Shown here: in pieces, positions 36,481 through 43,867 of the stretch
Layout of the letters: each line of letters starts with the position of its first letter
How positions within the stretch are numbered: the first letter of the stretch is position 1
Made by a program: the position numbers and the translations under genes
Assembly (NCBI GenBank): GCA_013821265.1
Contig: JACDHD010000001.1
Span: 1-64,000, forward strand
DNA length: 64,000 nucleotides
Source of the DNA: Parachlamydiaceae bacterium
GTDB lineage: Bacteria > Chlamydiota > Chlamydiia > Chlamydiales > Parachlamydiaceae
Direction of reading: 5' to 3'
The notes under the pieces: model-generated
Database searches by the model: none
What the model was told of the DNA's origin: nothing
What the model saw: the letters and a program-made list of their open reading frames with translations, nothing else

Positions 36481-37514
36481 TTTGGCTCAGACGTTGAATA
36501 GACTTCTTGCCAGTGAACAATTTGCCCCAAATCGTTAAATTTAATGAGCATAATTGCATCAAAAATATCTACGTTACCTTTTAAGCGCTTTACTGTGGCC
36601 TTTAATGGCATGACGACCGTTGACTCTATATTGAGATATTCTTGTACCTCATAGTCAATGGAGTAAATATCTGAACGAAACTTATTAAGAAATTCATAAT
36701 AGGTTTGATAATTTGCATCATATCTTCTTCCATTTGCCATAACCACAAATTCAGGTGCAAATAATTCTTTTAGATCGTTGATTCTTAGGTCAGATTGAAT
36801 TGTTAATTTCTCTTTATTCCATTCCAACAGACGCTTTCCCTTCGAAATATAAAAGTTGGAAGCATTTGCTGCTTTATAAGTTGTGGCATCCAATTTTTCA
36901 AGAATGAAATTCACTCTTTCTTTTACGGAAACTTTAGGAATGAGAACGGTCTCATAACCAAAATTCTTATACTTGATTAGTAGCTCATCGAACTCTTTTT
37001 TGGCACTTTCGAAACTATGCTTTCGCTCTGCATCACTTGCGAAAATCTCTTCCCAAGGCGGAACCAAAAATACTGATCGATTGTATCTAAAATTTTTGGC
37101 TGCGTTTTGAAAGTATTCAGGTTGTGGATTACGTAGCTGAACTGCATCAATAATGCCTCGATCAAAAAAGACTAGCTGCTGTTGTTCTTTCTGAGAGTTA
37201 AATTGAAATACATAACGCGATAGAGCTAGATCAAGGAATTTTTCAAGATTAGTCCAAGGAAAGGCATCTCCTTTAATTGCTGTTTGCTCTTTCACTATTT
37301 GACGTCCTGGTTCTAGAACAACAGAATAACCTCTGCTTGCAAGCTCAGATAGCAGCGTAGACTTTCCACCCCCTGAACATCCAGAAATAATCACATAATT
37401 GTTTTTCACTACTGGAAAATTTGTTTCGTTCAAATAGGTATTTTCCAATGTGTAGCCAGATATATTTGGATTCATAGTCACGCACCCCAGTAAAATTAAT
37501 ATAAATATTTTCAT
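36477..37514 (-). CDS. AAA-type ATPase/kinase domain fused to a SnoaL-like domain, 345 aa
   Basis: The N-terminal half has a P-loop (YVIISGCSGGGKSTLLSELA, near 40-59) and the pattern of AAA_28-type predicted nucleotide kinases: VVLEPGRQIVKEQ, VFFDRGIIDAVQL and RSVFLVPPWEEIFASDAERK. The C-terminal ~130 residues (from NFYISKGKRLLEWNKEKLTI) match the SnoaL/NTF2-like fold and end DAIMLIKFNDLGQIVHWQEV. Such fusions are unusual; a standalone SnoaL-like protein lies 3 kb away (39895-40278). The first 13 residues are hydrophobic (MKIFILILLGCVTM), so either a lipoprotein-like signal exists or the true start is the internal Met at residue 14. The 5' end lies in a repeated segment (37512-37598). Confidence 0.75.
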   Translation of the reverse strand: MKIFILILLGCVTMNPNISGYTLENTYLNETNFPVVKNNYVIISGCSGGGKSTLLSELASRGYSVVLEPGRQIVKEQTAIKGDAFPWTNLEKFLDLALSRYVFQFNSQKEQQQLVFFDRGIIDAVQLRNPQPEYFQNAAKNFRYNRSVFLVPPWEEIFASDAERKHSFESAKKEFDELLIKYKNFGYETVLIPKVSVKERVNFILEKLDATTYKAANASNFYISKGKRLLEWNKEKLTIQSDLRINDLKELFAPEFVVMANGRRYDANYQTYYEFLNKFRSDIYSIDYEVQEYLNIESTVVMPLKATVKRLKGNVDIFDAIMLIKFNDLGQIVHWQEVYSTSEPK

Positions 37515-37598
37515 CTACATTCTCTTTATAAACTTTCACACATTCTCCTATAATCTTCTTAAACGGTAGTCCTGTCAAGCCTCAATGTTTAGAAATCG
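37512..37598. repeat. 85-bp segment duplicated upstream of two SnoaL-domain genes, copy 1
   Basis: Matches 40355-40440 over its length with scattered changes; the shared core is CTTCTTAAACGGTAG (CTCTTAAACGGTAG in the other copy) followed by a TGTCAAGCCTCAAT end. Copy 1 overlaps the start of the AAA-SnoaL gene; copy 2 lies upstream of the standalone SnoaL-like gene. The pair brackets the DHCR24 gene. Confidence 0.75.
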
Positions 37599-37608
37599 AA
37601 GACTATTC

Positions 37609-37831
37609 CGGGTCAGGCCTGCAGTTCTGCAACTTAAAAATTTTTACTTGACCCGGGCATGACCCAGGGCATTGCTAAAAAAGAATCCATTTGCTAAATC
37701 GTGACGGTATACAATAAGTAGTCTATTTTCTCGTTTTTCCTTGCGCTTTGATAATTGCATCGAAACCAACAATTGATCGAAAAAGTGCTTATTAATGCTA
37801 AACATGTTGCAGAATTGCAGGCCCGACCTCC
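37609..37831. repeat. Two copies of repeat family D (REP-like) in opposite orientation
   Basis: GGGTCAGGCCTGCAGTTCTG at 37611-37630, and its reverse-complement type TTGCAGAATTGCAGGCCCGA at 37807-37826. Other family D copies lie at 17625-17660 (inverted), 39360-39395, 39769-39802, 39853-39886 (inverted) and 52187-52217. The pairing of opposite copies around short DNA is typical of REP/BIME-like elements. The gap before DHCR24 otherwise holds only AT-rich promoter-like sequence. Confidence 0.8.
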
Positions 37832-37850
37832 AAGCAAAAAATGAGGAATT

Positions 37851-39356
37851 ATGTTTTCAAATCTTTTTGAAACTCTTTTAATTAAATTTCACTGGCTTTT
37901 CGTTATTCTTTTTCTTATTCCCCTATCAATCATTTATTCTGTTTACGAATCATTAAAAAACAAACTGTCCTTTTTTAAGGAAAACAGCTACAAAGCACAT
38001 GATCTAAAAATCAAAGAAATACAGGATCAAATTAAACGTAGAAATCAAACAGATCCAAAAAAAAGAATGTGTACTGGCAGGCCTGGATGGAAAGCAATGA
38101 GCTTTCGCTCTGGTCTTTATAAAAATCAGCTTTGGAATGTTGACCTTAGCAAGCTCACCAGTATTTTTCATATTGATCGAGAAAAAAAACTCGTCTTCGT
38201 GGAACCATTGGTAAACATGAAACAGCTAACTTCTATGCTGAATCCTTTAGGGTTGACTGTTCCAGTACTTCCTGAGCTTGACGACTTGACCGTGGGTGGG
38301 TTGATCATGGGAATGGGCATTGAATCTCAATCCTATCGTTATGGACTTTTCCAGCATTGTTGCGAGTATTTTGATATAATTCTAGCTTCAGGAGAATTGG
38401 TAAGATGCTCGAAAGAAGAAAACTCAGAACTTTTTTACTCTGTGCCTGGAAGCTATGGGACGCTTGGTTTCCTGGTTGCAGTTGCTATCCGGATCATCCC
38501 AGCAAAAAAATATGTAAAGGTCCAATATTTGCCTCTCCAGAATCTTGACGATTTAGAAAAAATTCTGATGCATGAGACGCAAAAAGACAGTGATCTTGAT
38601 TTCATAGAAGCCATAGTATATTCCCCTCACAAAGCGGTAATCATCAAAGGTAAAATGGAAGATGAGTGCAAGCCTGAAAGGAAAAACTCTATTGGCTATT
38701 TTTGGAAACCCTGGTTTTACAAGCATGTGGAAAAAAAATTGGACAGCAATGAATCTCTAGAGGAGTATATTCCCATACAGGACTACTACCATCGCTATTC
38801 CCGAGGTATTTTTTGGGAAATGAACGATATAATCCCCTTTGGCAATCACCCTTTTTTTCGCTATCTTTTGGGATGGTCGCTGCCGATAAAGATATCCTTG
38901 ATAAAGCGAGCTCAGATACCAACACTCAAAAAATTGTATGAAAAACATCATATCCTTCAAGATATGATTGTTCCTATTTCTGATCTAAAGCAATCTTTGC
39001 TCTTTTTCGATCATAAAATTGCTGTGTATCCTATTTGGCTGTGTCCTGTTCAACTTCCAAATCTTCCAGGGATGCTCAATTTAAAAGAAAATAAAAGCCG
39101 GATGTATGTCGACATCGGTGTCTATGGTAATGTTCATTTGCCATCGTATCAGGCACTGGAAACAATCCGAGAAATTGAAAAATTTGTGAGGGAAAGAACA
39201 GGATTTCAAATGCTTTATGCAGACTGTTATATGAATCAGGAAGAGTTTCAAGAAATGTTTGACCACACTTTATATAAAAAAATGCGCGCCTTATATGAGT
39301 GCGAAAATGCATTCCCTGAAGTTTATGATAAAATCAATATTCATGCGCGAAGTTAG
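37851..39356 (+). CDS. Eukaryotic-like DHCR24 (24-dehydrocholesterol reductase/DWF1) homolog
   Basis: A FAD-dependent sterol side-chain Delta24-reductase homolog, reducing the C24-C25 double bond of sterols in eukaryotes. The match to the animal and plant protein is remarkable along its whole length, including the membrane anchor at 10-30 (FHWLFVILFLIPLSIIYSVY), MCTGRPGWKAMSFRSG, the flavin segment VLPELDDLTVGGLIMGMGIE, LFYSVPGSYGTLGFLVAVAI, RIIPAKKYVKVQYLPL, and IPIQDYYHRYSRGIFWEMND. IIPFGNHPFFRYLLGWSLP and FQMLYADCYMNQEEFQEMFD follow. Length (501 aa) matches the human enzyme (about 516). No other sterol gene is nearby, so it probably acts on host-derived sterol. It is flanked by repeats, consistent with horizontal acquisition. 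Confidence 0.93.
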   Translation: MFSNLFETLLIKFHWLFVILFLIPLSIIYSVYESLKNKLSFFKENSYKAHDLKIKEIQDQIKRRNQTDPKKRMCTGRPGWKAMSFRSGLYKNQLWNVDLSKLTSIFHIDREKKLVFVEPLVNMKQLTSMLNPLGLTVPVLPELDDLTVGGLIMGMGIESQSYRYGLFQHCCEYFDIILASGELVRCSKEENSELFYSVPGSYGTLGFLVAVAIRIIPAKKYVKVQYLPLQNLDDLEKILMHETQKDSDLDFIEAIVYSPHKAVIIKGKMEDECKPERKNSIGYFWKPWFYKHVEKKLDSNESLEEYIPIQDYYHRYSRGIFWEMNDIIPFGNHPFFRYLLGWSLPIKISLIKRAQIPTLKKLYEKHHILQDMIVPISDLKQSLLFFDHKIAVYPIWLCPVQLPNLPGMLNLKENKSRMYVDIGVYGNVHLPSYQALETIREIEKFVRERTGFQMLYADCYMNQEEFQEMFDHTLYKKMRALYECENAFPEVYDKINIHARS

Positions 39357-39615
39357 TGTCTGGGGTGTCGGGGGTCAGGCCTGCAATTTCTTGAAGGTAA
39401 CTGTGAATGTTCTTTTCTGATATTTCTGGAATTTTTCTAGGAATGAGAGAGTCGATATCTCTTGTTCCAACCGGAGGATTTTTTAATTTTGGATCTGTTA
39501 GGTAAAGTTTGTATATAAAGAGAGCAATACCACCACCTATGACAACAAAATCTCGCCAAGGGCCTATCGATTCTAAAAATTCCGAAATGATTTTGTCTTC
39601 TTGATTGGATGTCAT
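39334..39615 (-). pseudogene. Nucleotidyltransferase-like gene truncated by a repeat
   Basis: The first ~70 residues (DFVVIGGGIALFIYKLYLTD, then PPVGTRDIDSLIPRKIPEI) resemble the GG-x-AL...TxDID start of AbiEii/DUF-type nucleotidyltransferases. The frame then enters repeat family D: the terminal residues EIAGLTPDTPD are encoded by the repeat at 39360-39395 and the frame stops over the end of DHCR24. A normal protein of this type is two to three times longer. I read it as a gene cut off by the repeat. Confidence 0.6.
39360..39395. repeat. Repeat family D copy at the DHCR24 3' end
   Basis: GGGGGTCAGGCCTGCAATTT lies a few bases after the DHCR24 stop. The same sequence truncates the opposite-strand nucleotidyltransferase frame. 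Confidence 0.8.
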
Positions 39616-39621
39616 AACGAT

Positions 39622-39768
39622 TTAACCGCTTTTATAAACACGTTTAAGCTCTGGAAGACGCTCTGCCATAAATTCTGCTTGCTCATGCCCTCGTAAAGGA
39701 AAGTGATATAAATCAAGAAAAGTCAAAATGGAATTTTTTGAACAGTTAAATCCAGTGAACAACCAAAT
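39622..39768 (-). pseudogene. 3' fragment of an unidentified gene upstream of the truncated nucleotidyltransferase
   Basis: An open frame without a start codon reads HIWLFTGFNCSKNSILTF, LDLYHFPLRGHEQAEFMAER, LPELKRVYKSG and then stops 7 bp before the nucleotidyltransferase ATG, as in an operon. Its 5' side is cut by repeat D at 39769. The composition is protein-like. It is probably the tail of the partner gene (for example an antitoxin or HTH protein) of a decayed two-gene locus; identity unknown. Confidence 0.45.
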
Positions 39769-39886
39769 GTGTCGGGATTAGGCCTGCAAGTCTGCAATTC
39801 TTTTTTTCCCTTTTTGTTTCATCAACAGGGCAATATTCGACCGGGATCATTCAATAAATTGCAAAATTGAAGGCCTGACGCCGGAG
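39769..39886. repeat. Pair of family D repeats in opposite orientation
   Basis: TTAGGCCTGCAAGTCTGCAA at 39779-39798, and the inverted relative ATTGCAAAATTGAAGGCCTG at about 39858-39877. They bound the left side of the decayed locus and the 3' end of the SnoaL-like gene. Confidence 0.75.
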
Positions 39887-39894
39887 AATAAGGT

Positions 39895-40278
39895 TCAATG
39901 ATCCATATCAATATCCGATGACTTGCCTTTTGATAAATAAACCTGACCATGTATTTTAAATATTTTAGCGTCTTTAAGTTCAAAATATGCTATTATTTCG
40001 GCTTCAATCTCATCCTCCAAGGTATTTTTTCCTTTTGCATTATATATGATAAATAGCTCGTTACCTTGTGATAGATATTTTTTATGTTTAAATTCCATTG
40101 ATTTAATATTTTTCTTTTGTTCTATAACATGATCAATATATTCCTTGCGATGCATAACTACGCCATTAATACACTGTATATAATCAACATGAAAGAAAAA
40201 TTCTATTATTGATTTGGGATCTTCATCTTTGTCATATAATTTATTCCAAATTTGGAATATATATTCTATATGGTTCAT
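39895..40278 (-). CDS. SnoaL-like (NTF2-fold) protein, 127 aa
   Basis: A small cone-shaped alpha/beta barrel protein of the SnoaL/NTF2-like superfamily, judged from the helix-rich start (EYIFQIWNKLYDKDEDPKSI IEFF), the VDYIQCINGVVMHRKEYIDH segment and the strand series LFIIYNAKGKNTLEDEIEAE, IIAYFELKDAKIFKIHGQVY. No catalytic Asp/His pair can be assigned with confidence. It shares the fold of the C-terminal domain of the AAA fusion at 36477-37514, and an 85-bp upstream segment is duplicated between the two genes. Function unknown. Confidence 0.65.
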   Translation of the reverse strand: MNHIEYIFQIWNKLYDKDEDPKSIIEFFFHVDYIQCINGVVMHRKEYIDHVIEQKKNIKSMEFKHKKYLSQGNELFIIYNAKGKNTLEDEIEAEIIAYFELKDAKIFKIHGQVYLSKGKSSDIDMDH

Positions 40279-40354
40279 TATTTCTCGGACTCTTTAGAAA
40301 GTAATTATTAATTGTGATCTACTACCTTTTCTTTGCCTGGATGATAAATATTTT

Positions 40355-40440
40355 CATCAAGATTCTCTTTCAAAAAACCATTCCATTTCCTATCATCCTC
40401 TTAAACGGTAGGTATGTCAAGCCTCAATATAAGGTATCAA
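40355..40440. repeat. 85-bp duplicated segment, copy 2
   Basis: Partner of 37512-37598 (shared AAATATTTTCATC, CTTAAACGGTAG and TGTCAAGCCTCAAT blocks). It sits about 77 bp upstream of the SnoaL-like start. Confidence 0.75.
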
Positions 40441-40522
40441 AAAAAACAGTGGGCTTTTGACTGAATTGTAACACGAAATTACAATCAGGCTTTTCGAAAT
40501 CTGTGAACTCGCAAGGAAGAAG

Positions 40523-41479
40523 ATGAAAATCACCCTGACTAAGGCTGCCTCTCAAGAAGACAAGATTACCATTCAAAATCTCGGGCGTTTTTATGTTTAT
40601 GAGATGTCAAGATTTTGTGGTTTTTTACCGACTTGGGAAGTTCCTTCTAATGGTCTATTTGAATGCATTGATCTTAGTTCTTATTGCGAGAAACCCGATA
40701 GGCATGCGTTTTTGGTAAAAGTGGATGAGGAATTGGGTGGATTTGTATTAATCAATAAAGTAGGCAGCACACCTGATGTAGATTGGAACATTGGTGAATT
40801 TTTCATTGTTTCCAAATTTCAAGGAAAAGGCGTCGGGCGCTATGTGGCAGAGCAAGTCTTTAACCAGTTTCCTGGAGTATGGGAGACTTCTCAAATTCCA
40901 GAAAATGCAGCTGCAATAAAATTTTGGGATCGTATTGTCAGCCGATATTCATTTGGTCAATTTGAGAAAACACTTAAGACTGTTCCAGATCCCAAGCCAC
41001 ACCCTATGATTATTTTAAAATTCACCTCTCAAGGAAATTCGAATATTCAAAGTAAAGAGAATATGTATAAAGTAGTCGTCGATTATGCACCAACCGATGC
41101 TGATAATGCCGTTGTAAGAGAGGGCATTGATGCATTCAATGAGAAGATATTAGGAGAGAGAGATAAAGCAGTTTCCATTTTTTTGAAAAATGATTCGGGC
41201 AAGGTTTTCGGCGGGATACAGGCATTTTTAGGTACGGAATCAATCTATATCGACACCCTATGGGTTGAAGGAAATCTTCGAAAACAAGGATACGGCGGAA
41301 AATTGCTAGATGCAGCAGAACAAGAAGCCATTAAAAATGGATGCATTTTTTCTCTATTGGATACTTGGGACTTTCAAGCGGAAGAATTTTATTTGAAAAG
41401 CGGCTATGAACGAATAAGCGAAATAAAAAATTACTGGCTTGGTCATTCAAAAATCTTTCTAAGAAAGAATCTAAGATAG
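40523..41479 (+). CDS. Tandem GNAT-domain acetyltransferase, 318 aa
   Basis: Two GNAT folds in one chain. The first carries its acetyl-CoA loop near 100-120 (FFIVSKFQGKGVGRYVAEQV) and ends SQIPENAAAIKFWDRIV. The second, after residue 180, has LWVEGNLRKQGYGGKLLDAA and DTWDFQAEEFYLKSGYERIS. Both keep the Q/R-x-x-G-x-G/A loop, so both could bind acetyl-CoA. Tandem GNAT proteins act on aminoglycosides, amino acids or mycothiol precursors; the substrate cannot be told here. The gene stands alone between repeat-containing gaps. Confidence 0.85.
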   Translation: MKITLTKAASQEDKITIQNLGRFYVYEMSRFCGFLPTWEVPSNGLFECIDLSSYCEKPDRHAFLVKVDEELGGFVLINKVGSTPDVDWNIGEFFIVSKFQGKGVGRYVAEQVFNQFPGVWETSQIPENAAAIKFWDRIVSRYSFGQFEKTLKTVPDPKPHPMIILKFTSQGNSNIQSKENMYKVVVDYAPTDADNAVVREGIDAFNEKILGERDKAVSIFLKNDSGKVFGGIQAFLGTESIYIDTLWVEGNLRKQGYGGKLLDAAEQEAIKNGCIFSLLDTWDFQAEEFYLKSGYERISEIKNYWLGHSKIFLRKNLR

Positions 41480-41636
41480 GATGCAAACGTTTGGGGTCAG
41501 CCTGTGCCGTAAGAAGTTTGGTCTAATGTCTAAAGAAGGATATATTACAGCCAAATTCAGCTGGAATTGAGAAGCGTTGGGTTGACCCTTAGCGATCGAG
41601 TTTAGAAGTGATAAAACACTCACGAAAACAGGATTT

Positions 41637-42431
41637 ATGAATATCGAATATTTGATTATTTGCATTACCTCATTCCTGATCTCCATCATTACACTATTTT
41701 CAGGATTCGGATTGGGAACTGTTTTAATGCCAGTGTTTGCCATATTTTTCCCTCTTTCTGTAGCTATAGCATCAGTAGCAGTTGTCCATCTTGCAAACAA
41801 TCTTTTTAAGGCTTTTCTAGTTGGGAAATATGCTAAAACTAGTGTTGTAATAAAATTTGGTATTCCAGCCGCTCTAGCGGCAGCTTTAGGAGCATATCTG
41901 CTAAGCTTTTTTTCAAATTGGCCACCTATCTCTTCATATCACCTTAATGGTTTAGATTTTAAGATTACTATTATAGGAATAATAGTCGGCAGCATTGTTA
42001 TGTTTTCCTCGATTTTTGAATTGGTTCCTCGATTTTCTCGCTTATCTTTTGACCAAGAGTACATCCCTCTTGGTGGAGCTATTTCTGGTTTTTTTGGAGG
42101 GGTTTCAGGCAATCAAGGAATTCTACGCTCAGCCTTTTTAATAAAATCAGGATTAAGCAAAGAAGAGTTTATCGGTACGGGTGTGTTATGCAGTATTATT
42201 GTAGATGTCATTCGCATACTTGTTTACGGTTGGGCTGTATATACCCAAAAGTTGACAGAACCTTTTTCACAAAATATGATCGGAATTGTAACCGCAGCAT
42301 GTATCACCGCTTTTCTTGGATCGTATATTGGATCAAAACTGACACACAAGATTACATTTAGAATGCTTCAACTCATTGTCGGTTCAATGCTATTGATATT
42401 GGGTTTTGCAATCACAATTGGAGTAGCTTAA
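41637..42431 (+). CDS. TauE/SafE-family sulfite/sulfur-anion exporter
   Basis: An inner-membrane protein with about eight hydrophobic segments typical of the TauE/SafE (DUF81) family: IISIITLFSGFGLGTVLMPV, AIASVAVVHLANNLFKAFLV, and GGAISGFFGGVSGNQGILRS in the second half. Family members export sulfite or related organosulfur anions. The gene lies 265 bp before two YeeE/YedE genes and a CstB-like enzyme, so it probably removes sulfite formed during persulfide oxidation. Short relatives of repeat D (AAACGTTTGGGGTCAGCCTG and AAACGTTTGGGATCAGATCT) lie on both sides at 41487 and 42529. Confidence 0.88.
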   Translation: MNIEYLIICITSFLISIITLFSGFGLGTVLMPVFAIFFPLSVAIASVAVVHLANNLFKAFLVGKYAKTSVVIKFGIPAALAAALGAYLLSFFSNWPPISSYHLNGLDFKITIIGIIVGSIVMFSSIFELVPRFSRLSFDQEYIPLGGAISGFFGGVSGNQGILRSAFLIKSGLSKEEFIGTGVLCSIIVDVIRILVYGWAVYTQKLTEPFSQNMIGIVTAACITAFLGSYIGSKLTHKITFRMLQLIVGSMLLILGFAITIGVA

Positions 42432-42695
42432 ACATAAAACAAGTTCCTTCATTGAAATCTAAAAAATCTATAACCTGCCTGTAGCGCTTGCCTACGAATT
42501 AGGGGCGCAATCAGGGGTTAAAGTAAACGTTTGGGATCAGATCTGCCCTATGTGGGCTTGCTGCAGAAAAAGCAGCTTGCGCGAGTTAAATTAGCCGATC
42601 CAACTTTAAGCAATACGGTACAAAACTTTGGACTATTGTGGAGAAATGACCGATTTGCTATAGGTTGAAGTTACACTCAAATAGGATAATATAAG

Positions 42696-43232
42696 ATGGT
42701 TGAGGAAGTTCGGTGGTCGCCCTATATTGTAGGAGGGCTGATAGGTGTTCTGGCTTGGATAGTCTTTGGTTTTATGGACGAAACCTTGGGTGTCTCCACA
42801 ACATTTGTTCACGTAGCGATTTTGGTAGAGAATTGGATCATTCCCGAACATGCCGCGCAACTAAGGTATTTTAAGGAAACGATTTCAAAAAGTAATTTGA
42901 TTGACTGGCAATTTGCTTTTGTTTTGGGGATATTTGTCGGTTCCTTCTTAGCAGCGTATTTAGCGCGATCGTTCAATACCAAAACTGTAACAGAGCTCTG
43001 GGGAAGATGTTTTGGTTACTCCCCCACTAAACGTTTTGTAGGCGCTTTCTTCGGTGGCATTTTAGTCATGTTTGGAGCAAGACTTGCCGGGGGGTGCACT
43101 TCAGGACATGGGATCTCTGGGGGGCTACTATTGGCCATCTCTAGTTGGCTTTTTATCTTGTCTGCTTTTTTAACAAGCATTCCTTTTTCCCTATTATTTT
43201 ATCGCTCCAAAAAAGAGTCTAGGAGGCTTTAG
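42696..43232 (+). CDS. YeeE/YedE half-transporter 1
   Basis: A sulfur-compound transporter subunit of the YeeE/YedE (DUF395) family; half-size (178 aa, about four membrane segments) like PmpA. The conserved cysteine signature is GARLAGGCTSGHGISGGLLL near 127-146. It overlaps the next half-transporter by 1 nt. Full-length YeeE (TsuA) imports thiosulfate with similar cysteines; two half proteins are thought to assemble together. The direct partner is the gene at 43232. Confidence 0.9.
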   Translation: MVEEVRWSPYIVGGLIGVLAWIVFGFMDETLGVSTTFVHVAILVENWIIPEHAAQLRYFKETISKSNLIDWQFAFVLGIFVGSFLAAYLARSFNTKTVTELWGRCFGYSPTKRFVGAFFGGILVMFGARLAGGCTSGHGISGGLLLAISSWLFILSAFLTSIPFSLLFYRSKKESRRL

Positions 43233-43795
43233 TGGATTCATTATCAACCTTGGCCATGGGCTTTATCGCAGGCATCTTTTTTGGCTTTTTTCTACGAAAA
43301 GGGATGGTAACCAGATTTGATACGATCGTCGGTCAATTTCTGTTGAAAGACTTTACTGTGATAAAGATTATGTTGACTGCCATCGTAGTCGGCAGTATCG
43401 GAGTTTATTACATGCATGAGATGGGATTCATCGAAAAGCTGCCTATTAAAAATGCATTTATCCTTGCCAATATTGTTGGGGGGATAATATTTGGGATCGG
43501 GATGGCGATTTTGGGATTATGTCCTGGAACTTGCGTAGGAGCTGTAGCAGAAGGTTCTGTTGATGGTCTGTTCGGCTTAGTCGGAATGGTATTAGGCGCA
43601 GCATTATTTGCTGAACTTTATGATTGGCTGTTCGTTATTTTCTTTGAACCAATCAATCTTGGCCCTATGACTTTATCCACTTTGACAGGCTGGTCGCCCT
43701 GGATTTTTATTACCGGGTTAACATTGGTTTCCATCATATTCTTCGCACTCATCGAACACTACGAAAGAAAACAAAAAAAAGAGCTTGAGTTATAA
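43232..43795 (+). CDS. YeeE/YedE half-transporter 2
   Basis: The second half-size YeeE/YedE subunit (187 aa, PmpB-like), with signature AILGLCPGTCVGAVAEGSVD near residues 90-110. The start is a GTG at 43232 with AGGAGG five bases upstream; it overlaps the previous stop (TAGTG). It lies 72 bp before the CstB-like gene and is probably in one operon with it. Confidence 0.9.
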   Translation: MDSLSTLAMGFIAGIFFGFFLRKGMVTRFDTIVGQFLLKDFTVIKIMLTAIVVGSIGVYYMHEMGFIEKLPIKNAFILANIVGGIIFGIGMAILGLCPGTCVGAVAEGSVDGLFGLVGMVLGAALFAELYDWLFVIFFEPINLGPMTLSTLTGWSPWIFITGLTLVSIIFFALIEHYERKQKKELEL

Positions 43796-43867
43796 ATTCA
43801 CGGATCAAACATTCAACGAACACCACTACAAAATAGCAAGTTTTTTTTAAAAAAAGGAAAACGAAAA

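Noticed and set aside
42432-42695. Gene in the gap between tauE and the first yeeE
   Set aside because: No frame longer than a few tens of codons and no ribosome site; only a short repeat-D-like sequence is visible.
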